Shown: positions 46,799-55,267 of the stretch, one piece after another
How the letters are laid out: each line of letters starts with the position of its first letter
How positions within the stretch are numbered: the stretch's first letter is position 1
Source: Jatrophihabitans sp.
GTDB lineage: Bacteria; Actinomycetota; Actinomycetes; Mycobacteriales; Jatrophihabitantaceae
Assembly (NCBI GenBank): GCA_036389035.1
Contig: DASVQQ010000034.1
Location: 1 to 64,000 of the forward strand
Reading direction: 5' to 3'
Length of the DNA stretch: 64,000 nt
The notes under the pieces: model-generated
Told to the model about the DNA's origin: nothing
The model's database searches: none
What the model saw: only the letters and a program-made list of their open reading frames with translations
Translations under genes and position numbers: made by a program

Positions 46799-48493
46799 AT
46801 GAATCTCTGGACAAAGCGCTGTCTCACGACAGGCATATTCGTCGGCGGGGCCTGGATCCTCGGATCCGGCATCGCCTCAGCCGATGGGTCGCACGGTGTG
46901 ATCGGCGGCCATCACCCCACGGTCAACGCGCCGATCTCAGCACGTGTGACGGTCAGCGGTAACGCCGTTTCGGTGCTGGACCGGCATGCCCGGCACAGCC
47001 ACCCCGGATCGTCAGCGTCGGCGTCGGCGTCGGCTTCGGTTTCGGTTTCGGTTTCGGTCACTTCGACCGGCTCGGGCTCGTCGAGTGCCCGGCGCGCCAC
47101 GGTGAACCTGCCGGTGTCCGCGCCGGTCAGGATCAGCGGCAACGCGGTGTCGGTGCTCGGGCGTTCTCAGGCCGGCAGCGGGTCGGCGACGGCCCAGCCG
47201 AACGCCGGTGGTTCCGGCAACGCGGCTGCGTCGTCCGGGTCGCAGGCGGCTGGCAACCACGGCTGGTCGCACTCCCGGCGGTCGGCACTGAACGCGCCGG
47301 TCACCGCTCCGGTGACGGTCTGCGGCAACGCCGTCGGCGTCCTCGGTCGGGCCGCCGCAAGTTGCACGCCGGCTGCCAACTCGGGCAGCAACGGCTCGCG
47401 GGCCAGCGTCGTCAACGCGCCGGTCACCGCTCCGGTAACGGTCTGCGGCAACGCCGTCGGCCGGGCCAACGCCAGCTGCGGCGCCCCGGCAGGCTCGTCC
47501 TCGGGCGGCTCGACCGGCGGCTCGGACAGCGGCTCGCAGTCCGGCGCCGTCAACGCGCCGGTCACCGCACCGGTGACCGTCTGCGGCAACGCCGTCGGGG
47601 TGGCCGGCTCGGCTAATGCCAGCTGCGGCACCCCCGCGGGCTCGTCCTCGGGCGGCTCGACCGGCGGCTCGGGCAACGGCTCGCAGTCCGGCGCCGTCAA
47701 CGCCCCGGTCACCGCGCCGGTGACCGTCTGCGGCAACGCCGTCGGCCGGGCCAACGCCAGCTGCGGGACCCCCGCGGGCTCGTCCTCGGGGGGCGGCTCG
47801 GACAGCGGATCGCAGTCCGGCGCCGTCAACGCCCCGGTCACCGCACCGGTGACGGTCTGCGGCAACGCCGCCGGCATCGCCGGCTCAGCGAATGCCAACT
47901 GCGGCACCCCGGCCGGCCCGTCCGGCGGCTCCAACCCCGGCACCCCGAGTGACAACCAGCCCGCCGTCAACGCCCCGGTCACCGCGCCGGTGACGGTCTG
48001 CGGCAACGCCGTCGGGGTGGCCGGCTCGGCCAACGCCAGCTGCGGCACCCCGGCCGGCTCGTCCTCGGGCGGCTCCAACCCCGGCACCCCGGGTAACAAC
48101 CAGCCGATCGTCAACGCCCCGGTCACCGTGCCGGTGACGGTCTGCGGCAACGGCGCCGGCATCGCCGGCTCAGCCAACGCCAACTGCGGCACCCCGGCCA
48201 CCCCGGCCGGACCCGAAACGCCCGGCACCCCGGGAAACCCCGCCCCGCAGCCGGTGATCCCGCCGGCCTTCGAGGTCCTGCCGATCACCGATAACCGGGG
48301 CTCTGACCGGCCCATCGGCAACGGTGCCGGCGTCGGCGTCGGCGCCGGCAACGAGCAAGAAGCCGGACTGGCCTCGCCGGGACGCTCGCTCGCCTTCACC
48401 GGCGCCTCGACCAGCCTGCTCGCGGGTCTGGGGCTCGGCTTGGCGTTCATCGGGTTCGCGCTCTGCCTGATGCGGCGGCGCGTCACCGCCTGA
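46799..48493 (+). CDS. Cell-wall-anchored protein with nine chaplin-like repeats
   Basis: 564 residues. Signal peptide 'TGIFVGGAWILGSGIASADG', nine repeats resembling the chaplin domain, then 'SLAFTG' (an LAxTG sortase motif at about residue 529), a hydrophobic helix and 'RRRVTA'. Repeat core: 'VNAPVTAPVTVCGNAVG' plus 'SANASCG'. It aligns with Streptomyces chaplins ('VPVHVPVNLCGNTIDVIG'). Repeats 1 and 2 lack cysteines, repeats 3-9 have two each. Starts at residues of about 39, 99, 162, 203, 249, 298, 341, 389 and 436. Streptomyces anchored chaplins carry two domains, so nine is unusual. Likely an amyloid-like surface-hydrophobicity or adhesion protein. AAGGAA precedes the ATG. Confidence 0.82.
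   Translation: MNLWTKRCLTTGIFVGGAWILGSGIASADGSHGVIGGHHPTVNAPISARVTVSGNAVSVLDRHARHSHPGSSASASASASVSVSVSVTSTGSGSSSARRATVNLPVSAPVRISGNAVSVLGRSQAGSGSATAQPNAGGSGNAAASSGSQAAGNHGWSHSRRSALNAPVTAPVTVCGNAVGVLGRAAASCTPAANSGSNGSRASVVNAPVTAPVTVCGNAVGRANASCGAPAGSSSGGSTGGSDSGSQSGAVNAPVTAPVTVCGNAVGVAGSANASCGTPAGSSSGGSTGGSGNGSQSGAVNAPVTAPVTVCGNAVGRANASCGTPAGSSSGGGSDSGSQSGAVNAPVTAPVTVCGNAAGIAGSANANCGTPAGPSGGSNPGTPSDNQPAVNAPVTAPVTVCGNAVGVAGSANASCGTPAGSSSGGSNPGTPGNNQPIVNAPVTVPVTVCGNGAGIAGSANANCGTPATPAGPETPGTPGNPAPQPVIPPAFEVLPITDNRGSDRPIGNGAGVGVGAGNEQEAGLASPGRSLAFTGASTSLLAGLGLGLAFIGFALCLMRRRVTA
46915..48190 (+). repeat. Nine-copy repeat array within the chaplin-like gene
   Basis: Conserved DNA core GTCAACGCSCCGGTCACC...GTCTGCGGCAAC. 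Copies begin near 46915, 47096, 47285, 47407, 47546, 47693, 47823, 47965 and 48106. The last seven are nearly identical in the core, indicating recent expansion or gene conversion; the Ser/Gly spacers vary in length. Confidence 0.85.
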
Positions 48494-48544
48494 CCAACGC
48501 CGCCTGACCGGCCACCGGCCTGAACAGCACTGGCCGGCCGGCGC

Positions 48545-48583
48545 CGGAGCCGACCGCGGAGCCCCCGCCCGCGGTCGGCTCCG
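48545..48583 (+). terminator. Strong hairpin terminator after the chaplin-like gene
   Basis: CGGAGCCGACCGCGG (48545-48559) pairs perfectly with CCGCGGTCGGCTCCG (48569-48583), 15-bp stem, 9-base loop, 52 bp after the stop codon. No T-run immediately follows. Confidence 0.75.
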
Positions 48584-48644
48584 AGTGCTGTGAGCGACAC
48601 CCTTTTCGAGCATGCCGGGCGAGTGTCGAGCCATCCCCGTCAGG

Positions 48645-48650
48645 CATGCT
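48645..48650 (+). promoter_or_regulatory. Possible -10 box of the MFS gene
   Basis: CATGCT, six bases before the ATG at 48657; identical to the arrangement upstream of the CapA-like gene. Confidence 0.4.
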
Positions 48651-48656
48651 GGGCGG

Positions 48657-49964
48657 ATGTCGTCCGCGCAGCCGCCCATCACCCCGGACGGCATCGGCCC
48701 GACCGAGTCCGCGGTGACGGAGGTGCCCAGCCTGGTCAAGGCGGCCAAGCCCCAGGAGCAGACCCCCCAAGCCGTGATCCGGCGGGGCCCACTGCGGGGC
48801 CTGCCGGTCGAGGTCGCGGTGCTGTCGGCGGTGGCGTTCTTCGTGGCCGCCGGCTTCGGAATCGTGGCCCCGGCGATCCCGGTCTTCGCCCGCAGCTTCG
48901 GGGTGTCCTACACCGCGGCGGGTGCGGTGATCAGCGCGTTCGCCCTGATGCGGCTGGTGTCGGCCCTGGGCTGCGGCAAGCTGGTCAACCATTTTGGCGA
49001 GCGCCTGGTCCTGGGCGCGGGCATCACCATCGTCGCCGTCAGCAGCGCGCTGGCGGGATTGTCGGCCAACTACGGCCAGCTGCTGACGTTGCGCGGAATC
49101 GGCGGGATCGGCTCGGCGATGTTCTCGGTGTCGGCCGCCTCGTTGCTGCTCAGCGTCACCTCTTCGGAGCAGCGGGGCCGGGCGATGGGCGCCTTCACCG
49201 GCGGCTTCCTGTTCGGTGGCATCGCCGGCCCGGGCCTGGGCGGCGTGGTGACCGGTTGGTCGCTGCGGGCCCCTTTCTTCCTGTACGCGGTCACCCTGGC
49301 CGCGGCCGGCGGGGTGGGTTTGCTGATGCTGCCGCGCCGGCTCAACAAGCAGGGGCAGCCGGCGACCCGCTCCGAGCAGCCGCTGCTCACCGTCCGGGAG
49401 GCCTTCAAGATGCCCGCCTTCCGGGCCGCGGCCGGGGTGAACCTGGCCGAGAACTGGGCCGCGATCGGCGTCCGGGCGGCGCTGGTGCCGCTGCTGGTGG
49501 TCGAGGTGTTGCACCGCTCTCCGATCTGGACCGGGATCGGGCTGACAGTGTTCACGGCCGCGAATATCCTCACTCTCACCCTGGGCAGCCGGCTCGCCGA
49601 CCGCCGGGGGCGCCGGCCGCTGCTGCTGAGCGGCTGCTTGGTCAGCGCCACCGGAACGTTCCTGCTGGTGCTACCCCACTCCCTGCCGCTGTTCCTGGTG
49701 GCGATGGTGGTATTCGGCCTGGGCAGCGGCCTGCTCAGCGTGGCGCCGGGGGCGATGCTCGGCGACGTGGCCGGCGGCCGGGGCGGCACGGCGGTGGCTG
49801 CCTTTCAGATGGCCGGTGACATCGGCAGCCTGACCGGGCCGATCCTGGCCGGGGCGCTGGCCGACAGCGCCGGCTTCTCCAGCGCCTTCGCCCTCTCCAC
49901 AGCGGTGCTGCTGGCCGCTGCCATGATCGCGTTCCGCGCGCCGGAGACGCTGCGCCGAACGTGA
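48657..49964 (+). CDS. MFS transporter
   Basis: 435 residues with twelve predicted helices after a 45-residue cytoplasmic start. The loop 2-3 motif reads 'GKLVNHFGERLVLG', with the mirror copy 'GSRLADRRGRRPLLLSG' between helices 8 and 9. Motif C is 'AFTGGFLFGGIAGPGLGGVV', which marks drug/proton antiporters of the 12-helix type. It is therefore a probable exporter of small molecules; substrate unknown. The frame is open upstream, but the ATG at 48657 agrees with the promoter position. Confidence 0.88.
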   Translation: MSSAQPPITPDGIGPTESAVTEVPSLVKAAKPQEQTPQAVIRRGPLRGLPVEVAVLSAVAFFVAAGFGIVAPAIPVFARSFGVSYTAAGAVISAFALMRLVSALGCGKLVNHFGERLVLGAGITIVAVSSALAGLSANYGQLLTLRGIGGIGSAMFSVSAASLLLSVTSSEQRGRAMGAFTGGFLFGGIAGPGLGGVVTGWSLRAPFFLYAVTLAAAGGVGLLMLPRRLNKQGQPATRSEQPLLTVREAFKMPAFRAAAGVNLAENWAAIGVRAALVPLLVVEVLHRSPIWTGIGLTVFTAANILTLTLGSRLADRRGRRPLLLSGCLVSATGTFLLVLPHSLPLFLVAMVVFGLGSGLLSVAPGAMLGDVAGGRGGTAVAAFQMAGDIGSLTGPILAGALADSAGFSSAFALSTAVLLAAAMIAFRAPETLRRT

Positions 49965-50264
49965 TTCCGATGCAGGTGACTCGCGCCCTAGCCTCGTTCC
50001 GCACATCCGCAGCCCTGGTCGCATGTGCAGGCGAATGAAGTGGCATAAGCGAGTGAGTTGGCAATCGCCGGCAGGAGGGTGCTTGCCGCCTCGGGTCTGT
50101 GCGCGCAATCCGCACCAGGCCGCCCCGCAGCATGAGGACAGCCGAAGGGCGCGCGCCGTCATCTGCGATGGTGATGCCGGTCAGTCGGGGTCGTGAGGCC
50201 ATAGAGTCCACAGGCATGGCCTCAGCTGGCGGAGCACGCTCGAGCAAACTGAACGGAGCGCGGG

Positions 50265-50768
50265 ATGGCAGACATCGTCGATTTGATTTATGCCGATCAT
50301 GACTGGTTTCGGCGCCAGTTCTTCTACCTGGACTACGCCACCAGCGATGTGGAGTTGGCGGCCGTGTGGGAGGTGTTGACAACCAGGTTGAACACCCACG
50401 CTGATGCCGAGGAGACGGTGTTCTACCCAGCGCTGCTGAAGAAGGGTATAGCCGGCGACCCCGAGGATGAAACCGAGGACGCGATCGAGGATCACAACAA
50501 GATTCGCGACGCGGTCGCCGAGGCCCGCAGGCACCGAGTAGGCAGCGAAGACTGGTTCGAGGCGGTCGGCAAGGCCCGTGCCGAGAACGGCGAGCATCTG
50601 GACGAGGAGGAGCGTGAGGCGATCCCGGACCTCATAAAAAGCACCACACCCGAGCTGCGTCACCAATTGGCGATGGCGTGGTTGCAGTTCTATGCCGAGC
50701 ACCAAGCTGGCGCCGGGGTGAACACCAAGAACAAGGACGCCGAGGAGTACATCGAATCCAACAGCTGA
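50265..50768 (+). CDS. Hemerythrin-like (HHE) domain protein
   Basis: 167 residues, a four-helix bundle with metal ligands in 'ADHDWFRRQF', 'NTHADAEETVFYPAL', 'EDHNKIRDAV' and 'GEHLDEEEREAIP'. The H-HxxxE-H-HxxxE set is complete, so it should hold a di-iron centre for oxygen, NO or iron sensing. The acidic C-terminal tail is ordinary for this group. The ATG has GGAG 9-12 bases upstream. Single gene. Confidence 0.9.
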   Translation: MADIVDLIYADHDWFRRQFFYLDYATSDVELAAVWEVLTTRLNTHADAEETVFYPALLKKGIAGDPEDETEDAIEDHNKIRDAVAEARRHRVGSEDWFEAVGKARAENGEHLDEEEREAIPDLIKSTTPELRHQLAMAWLQFYAEHQAGAGVNTKNKDAEEYIESNS

Positions 50769-51353
50769 CTAGCACGCTTGGGCCGCCGAGAGCGAGAGAG
50801 CGAGTGCGGCAACGCCACCGTCACCGCCTACGTTTGCGCCCCTGACCGAACAGCTTTCCAACCCTGACGCCGCCGCCGCCTGACCCCTCCGCACCCCACA
50901 GGGGCACCGTGCATCCCATAACGCCGATTCTGGGAACCGCAACACCGGACCAGATGAGTCATGCATGCGCGTTGTGGGCGTGTGCGGTCAGACGTCGAAG
51001 CCGCACGAGCCTAACCGCTTCTACTAGCCCGGCCAGGGCTCGCGGCGATCCTCCTACTGTGGCGGCGCGTGGGAGGGCTGGCTCGAGGAGGCCCACGCCA
51101 GGCTCACCGGCCCGCCCGGATTCCTCTCGGCATACTTGGTGCTTCGTTCCAGTACGGCCAGGCATGCTGGCACACCGACGATCAGGACCGGCTGAGCGAT
51201 GGTTGGTGAGGGCAGGTACAGCCGCGTTGCTGACATACGAAGGGCTCACCTCCGTAGTCATCTCGGGGACTAACTCCCCTCCCGCCCTTAAATCCAATAT
51301 TCAGTGGGCGGGTGCCTCACGCGGGCTTGCCAGGGGCTGTCTCCGGATCAAGG
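50769..51353. other. Intergenic stretch without a recognisable gene
   Basis: 585 bp. Open frames on both strands (for example 50959-51297 minus) give amino-acid sequences with no family resemblance, biased composition and no ribosome site. The 15-mer ACAGCTTTCCAACCC at 50850-50864 recurs at 52464-52478. Confidence 0.5.
50850..50864. repeat. Direct repeat, left copy
   Basis: ACAGCTTTCCAACCC, identical to 52464-52478. The two copies bracket 1.6 kb that contains the SRPBCC membrane protein gene. Origin unknown. Confidence 0.5.
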
Positions 51354-52061
51354 TCATCTGTGGTCAGGTGGCGGGTTTTCGGTCAAAGTTTGTTCAACGT
51401 GATCGCCAGCCACATTCGGGTAAGGCCGGTCATGCAGCGTTTGCCGAACTCTTTGCAGCATGTCGCGTACGCCGGCGCGCCAGCCATTCTGCGCCTCGGC
51501 ATCCGGTCGCTGTGCCGGTGACACCGTTATGTCCTGCTGGAAGGAAACGATGCAGCCGTCACCGTTGGACTGCACAGCCCAGGTGCTCAGCGTGTCTACT
51601 GGTGGCTTCGGCGAGACCTGTCGCGTAGTTGCCCTCTGCCCGTGCGAGTATTCGATGACTTCAATCACCGTCGTGTTGCCAGCAGTGTCGATGAACGCCT
51701 GCTGTTCACCGACACCGTCGGGCGTCCCGGGTACGCGGTATCCCTTCACGATGTCGGGATTGATGAGCGGCGCCGATTCGGCAGGGTGCAGCAAGGCCCA
51801 TACGGTCGCAGGCGGGACCGGCAGGTACGCCGTTTCCCTCAAAGAGACAGTCGCCAGTCCAGTCGGCAATTGTTGAAGCCGTCGCCTTGCTCGGCGACGC
51901 ACAATGGCCATCCTAAAGTCACAGAAGACGACCCCAGCAATCAGAGCCACTGCTGCATCGCGGTGCTCGGGCAAGGCGAACAGAATCACGAGTGGCACAC
52001 CCAGGACGAGTACCCACACGATCTCGACCGGATCGACTTCACGGTTCAGACGGCTCCACAC
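51354..52061 (-). CDS. SRPBCC-like protein with N-terminal membrane helices
   Basis: 235 residues from a GTG. Two hydrophobic segments ('EIVWVLVLGVPLVILFAL', 'VALIAGVVFCDFRMAI') lie at residues about 12-55. A soluble domain follows whose start 'YLPVPPATVWALLHPAESAP' resembles the polyketide-cyclase/SRPBCC fold, with 'TTVIEVIEYSHGQRATT' and 'VSFQQDITVSP'. A ligand-binding role is possible; nothing nearby suggests which. Codon use is less G+C-rich than that of the housekeeping genes. Confidence 0.7.
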   Translation of the reverse strand: MWSRLNREVDPVEIVWVLVLGVPLVILFALPEHRDAAVALIAGVVFCDFRMAIVRRRARRRLQQLPTGLATVSLRETAYLPVPPATVWALLHPAESAPLINPDIVKGYRVPGTPDGVGEQQAFIDTAGNTTVIEVIEYSHGQRATTRQVSPKPPVDTLSTWAVQSNGDGCIVSFQQDITVSPAQRPDAEAQNGWRAGVRDMLQRVRQTLHDRPYPNVAGDHVEQTLTENPPPDHR

Positions 52062-52435
52062 CTGACCACTCCATATCCTGGATATTCGCTCACCGAAGCC
52101 AGCCCTGTCTCGGGGCGGTGACTCGTATGCAGGGACGATATCGCTCCCACTGCGTACTCAGCCGATCCAGCACAGCGTGTAAATAGAAGGGTAAAGCGGC
52201 CTACCGATGACCAGCGGGCGCTGCATCACCCCGATGGACAAGGGCGGCTAGGCCCTCATCTGCCAGGCGCCGATGTCCATCCTGAAGTGCTCGAGGAGGC
52301 GCACGACAGTCAGGTGCGTCCCGTGGACAGCGCTCGCTGTGAGCAGCACGCGCCGGCCGGTGCTCAGGCCTGCCGCATCCTGCGCGACCTGTGCTCGCTC
52401 ACCCCGGCAACGCCTGACAGCCAAAGCGTGATGTT

Positions 52436-52453
52436 CGAATTACAACGTTGTGC
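52436..52453. repeat. Imperfect direct repeat flanking the unknown gene, left copy
   Basis: CGAATTACAACGTTGTGC here and CGAATTACAATGTTTGTGC at 54032-54050 bracket the 449-codon unknown gene. The first ten bases are identical. Confidence 0.45.
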
Positions 52454-52463
52454 ACCTCTTGGG

Positions 52464-52478
52464 ACAGCTTTCCAACCC
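52464..52478. repeat. Direct repeat, right copy
   Basis: ACAGCTTTCCAACCC, identical to the copy at 50850-50864. Confidence 0.5.
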
Positions 52479-52545
52479 CTGTGGGGTTCTAGGCACCCAA
52501 GCCAAAGCCACGTCTGAGCGTAAGGTGAGGGCTTAAGGTGACGTT

Positions 52546-53895
52546 ATGAGTGCCCACCGGCCCGGAGTCGTGATGTCTCACGACCAGTTGCTGGTCCTGC
52601 TCACCGGGCTCTCCTATGAGGGTCACATCGAGGACCTCTTTAACCCCCATGAAGTCGCCGGATGGTACGAAGCTCCAGAATTTCAATCTGTTTATCAGGA
52701 TGCGCTGACGACACTGGTGCTCTTAGGTCAGGCTCGAGTCCCACTGCCGCAGTATCTCGCTGAAAGCATCATTGCCGAACCACTGATTAAAGAAGAACTC
52801 TTGGACTTGGTAATCGGTGAAGATGTTCCAGATATACGAAGCTCGGTGACTCGCCTCTACGAACGCTGCTTCGGCCTGAGTAGGAGGCTCGAATCGAATC
52901 CTGCGTCTTCCACGATGAAGTATCTGGACGACAGAAGCGGACCTAGCATGGGCAATCGAATCGATGCTGCTACCGACGTCAGCGAACTCGACTACTCCCA
53001 TCGCCAACTTGCTAAGTACGTGGAACCACTTGCCAACGGCGTCTTGGACATTTTCGGCTCGTACTGGGAAAGCCGGATGGAACACATGTATGGCGTGCTG
53101 GAGGATCTAAATAGCGACTATCTCGACTTAGCCGGCGAGCCCTTAGCGTTGGGGAGCGGAGCCGGGTTCTATAACGCAATGGGGATCGGTGTCCGGTCCG
53201 GCCTGCGGCTACAAGATGGTATCGCGTACACCCCCAGCCTAATGAGCCAGATGGAGGAAATTGACCGTCTGCTTGGAATGCGCGCTGACTTCGACGATGA
53301 AGTTCAGGTCGCGATGCTGCTGAATTCGATCGGCGGGATCAATCCCAAGGACTTCATCGCCGTACATTCGTACTGGAGTACCTTTTTCGGCTTGCTCCAT
53401 ACGCTGCGATTGGCGGAAGATTCGAGTTGCCCGGTCATGCTGCCGAGCGATGTGGCGGTGACACCCAATAACACTCGACCGAAAAGCATCACTCCTGACC
53501 TCCTCAGGGTGTACCGGGTTTACCTTTCCGAATCGGGGTTGCTCCCCACACCGCGCACGTTCAACGATGCGCTACGACTGCGGGAGGACAGCCGTCTGCG
53601 CTCGCTGCGCCGGGCCTTAGATCGGTGGCACGCGGGGTACGCGGCAGGCCAGGACGAGGCCGAGCTTGTTCAAGAAATTCGGAAGGAGATCACAGCCGCG
53701 AATGCCGTGACGGGGGGTCTTGAAGATCTCGCCAAGATAGGAAGTTTGGTCAGCTATGTTTCGCTTCCCATTGGCATTGCAGATGCCATCAATGGGTCTC
53801 TGACAGCGCTTTTCCTGGCACCAATCGGGCCAGCTATCGAGACGTATCGGTTGCTGAAACTTCGCCGATTTGGATGGGTCAAATTCGGCCGATGA
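52546..53895 (+). CDS. Unrecognised protein, probable acquired gene
   Basis: 449 residues, no family recognised. Mostly soluble and acidic, rich in Leu/Asp/Tyr ('HDQLLVLLTGLSYEGHIEDL' near the start), with a repeated Arg/Leu pattern 'RLREDSRLRSLRRALDRWHA' at about 345-365. A C-terminal amphipathic or membrane-associating region ('VSYVSLPIGIADAI', then 'ALFLAPIGPAIETYRL') ends in a basic tail. No cysteine cluster, Walker motif or obvious catalytic signature. G+C and codon use are visibly lower than in neighbours and short direct repeats flank it, both signs of transfer. Start ATG with AAGGTGA upstream; an ATG ten codons later is an alternative. Confidence 0.7.
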   Translation: MSAHRPGVVMSHDQLLVLLTGLSYEGHIEDLFNPHEVAGWYEAPEFQSVYQDALTTLVLLGQARVPLPQYLAESIIAEPLIKEELLDLVIGEDVPDIRSSVTRLYERCFGLSRRLESNPASSTMKYLDDRSGPSMGNRIDAATDVSELDYSHRQLAKYVEPLANGVLDIFGSYWESRMEHMYGVLEDLNSDYLDLAGEPLALGSGAGFYNAMGIGVRSGLRLQDGIAYTPSLMSQMEEIDRLLGMRADFDDEVQVAMLLNSIGGINPKDFIAVHSYWSTFFGLLHTLRLAEDSSCPVMLPSDVAVTPNNTRPKSITPDLLRVYRVYLSESGLLPTPRTFNDALRLREDSRLRSLRRALDRWHAGYAAGQDEAELVQEIRKEITAANAVTGGLEDLAKIGSLVSYVSLPIGIADAINGSLTALFLAPIGPAIETYRLLKLRRFGWVKFGR

Positions 53896-54031
53896 TGCCA
53901 GAGAAGGACTGGCCCCACGTTGAAACGTCTAGCTTGCGCGAGATCGACGGATATTCCCGCGGAGTTGCCGACCGCTGCCGACGGCCCGGATGCTTGCACA
54001 GATCCGTTCTATTGCCCGGAGCCTTGTTGAC

Positions 54032-54050
54032 CGAATTACAATGTTTGTGC
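54032..54050. repeat. Imperfect direct repeat flanking the unknown gene, right copy
   Basis: See the left copy at 52436-52453. It lies 140 bp after the stop of the unknown gene and just before the aldo/keto reductase stop. Confidence 0.45.
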
Positions 54051-54079
54051 GCCAGTCGGGAGTCAAACCCTGAGCAGGC

Positions 54080-55051
54080 TCAGCGGAAGCCGGCGATCGG
54101 ATGCGGCCGGTACCCGCTCTCCAGCGCCTCGACCTCGGCGTCGCTGAGCGAGACGTCCAGCGCGGCAAACGCGTCCTCCAGGTGCTCCAAACGCGTAGCC
54201 CCCACGATCGGCGCAGCCACCACCGGATTGCGCAGCAGCCAGGCCAGCGCGAGCTGAGCCCGCGACACCCCGCGCTCGGTCGCCAGCTCAGCGAGCCGCT
54301 CGACGATCAGCCGGTCCTCCTCGACGTACAGGATCTTGCCGAACTCGTCGGTCTCGCTGCGCGCGGTGCCGGCGTCCCAGTCCCGGGTCAGCCGGCCGCG
54401 GGCCAGCGGGCTCCACGGGATCACCGCCACTCCCAGATCGGCGCACAGCGGCAGCATCTCGCGCTCCTCCTCGCGGTAGAGCAGGTTGTAGTGGTTCTGC
54501 ATGGTCGCGAACCGGGTCCAGCCGTTGCGCTCGGCCAGGTGCTGGGCCTTGGCGAACTGCCAGGCATACATCGACGAGGCTCCCAAGTAGCGGACCTTGC
54601 CCGAGCGCACCGCGTCGTGCAACGCCGCCATGGTCTCCTCGATCGGGACGTTGTCGTCCCACCGGTGGATCTGGTACAGGTCGAGGTAGTCCACTCCCAG
54701 CCGGCGCAGGCTCGCGTCCAGCTCGGACATGATCGCCTTGCGGGACAGGCCGGCGCCATTGGGACCCGGCCGCATCCGGCCGTGCACCTTGGTGGCCAGC
54801 ACGATCTCGTCCCGGTCGCCGAACTCGCGCAGCGCCCGGCCGAGGATCTCCTCGCTGGTGCCGTCGGAGTAGACGTTGGCCGTGTCGAAGAAGTTGACGC
54901 CGGCCTCGATCGCCCGCCGGATCAGCGGCCGGCTGCGCTCGGAGTCCAGGGTCCACTCGTGATTGCCGCGCTCGGGGACGCCGAAGCTCATGCAGCCCAG
55001 GCAGATCCGCGAGACGTCCAGGCCGGTCGAGCCGAGCTTGGTGTACTCCAT
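54080..55051 (-). CDS. Aldo/keto reductase
   Basis: 323-residue TIM-barrel NADPH oxidoreductase. Catalytic set: Asp and Tyr in 'FFDTANVYSDGTSEEILG', Lys in 'IVLATKVHGRM', His in 'YLDLYQIHRWD'. Cofactor-site segments are 'QNHYNLLYREEEREML' and 'APIVGATRLEHLEDA'. Closest in style to the YajO/AKR12-type group of actinobacteria. The ATG at 55051 is set by a TAGGGT box six bases upstream. Confidence 0.93.
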   Translation of the reverse strand: MEYTKLGSTGLDVSRICLGCMSFGVPERGNHEWTLDSERSRPLIRRAIEAGVNFFDTANVYSDGTSEEILGRALREFGDRDEIVLATKVHGRMRPGPNGAGLSRKAIMSELDASLRRLGVDYLDLYQIHRWDDNVPIEETMAALHDAVRSGKVRYLGASSMYAWQFAKAQHLAERNGWTRFATMQNHYNLLYREEEREMLPLCADLGVAVIPWSPLARGRLTRDWDAGTARSETDEFGKILYVEEDRLIVERLAELATERGVSRAQLALAWLLRNPVVAAPIVGATRLEHLEDAFAALDVSLSDAEVEALESGYRPHPIAGFR

Positions 55052-55057
55052 CCCCCG

Positions 55058-55063
55058 ACCCTA
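55058..55063 (-). promoter_or_regulatory. -10 box of the aldo/keto reductase gene
   Basis: TAGGGT, six bases before the ATG; leaderless layout. Confidence 0.55.
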
Positions 55064-55255
55064 TGCGCTGCGGCCTTGTCGATTGCCTAGGCCGATCGCT
55101 GGCCGCTGCCGATCGTTGGCCGCTGAGCAGGACGACTCGCCGGTCGGAGTGCGGCTGGGCGGCCACCGATCCGCCGGGACGTCATGATTGCGCCGGGACG
55201 TCCATCGATTGCGGCGCGGCGAGGCCGCCTACATGCGCCGCACAGCCGGGTAGGC

Positions 55256-55261
55256 CACTAT
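55256..55261 (+). promoter_or_regulatory. Possible -10 box of the MarP-like gene
   Basis: CACTAT, six bases before the ATG at 55268; no ribosome site. Confidence 0.4.
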
Positions 55262-55267
55262 CTGGTG

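Larger units (their letters stand above)
52062..52545. other. Intergenic stretch without a recognisable gene
   Basis: 484 bp. No supported gene. It holds the right copy of the 15-bp direct repeat (52464-52478) and a sequence (52436-52453) that recurs after the next gene. Could be the scar of an old insertion, but no transposase fragment was recognised. Confidence 0.5.

Noticed and set aside
50959..51297. 112-codon minus-strand frame
   Set aside because: No ribosome site, no leaderless box, no family resemblance, and mixed composition; likely chance in GC-rich DNA.
54052..54074. tRNA T-arm-like sequence (CGGGAGTCAAACCC) after the unknown gene
   Set aside because: Only three stem pairs can form in the T-arm reading and no acceptor, D or anticodon arm can be assembled around it. 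Not a tRNA, and too weak to call an attachment site.
50769..54079. Prophage or insertion sequence
   Set aside because: No integrase, transposase, terminal inverted repeats or phage structural gene seen. Only short direct repeats and an unrecognised gene, which do not justify naming an element.
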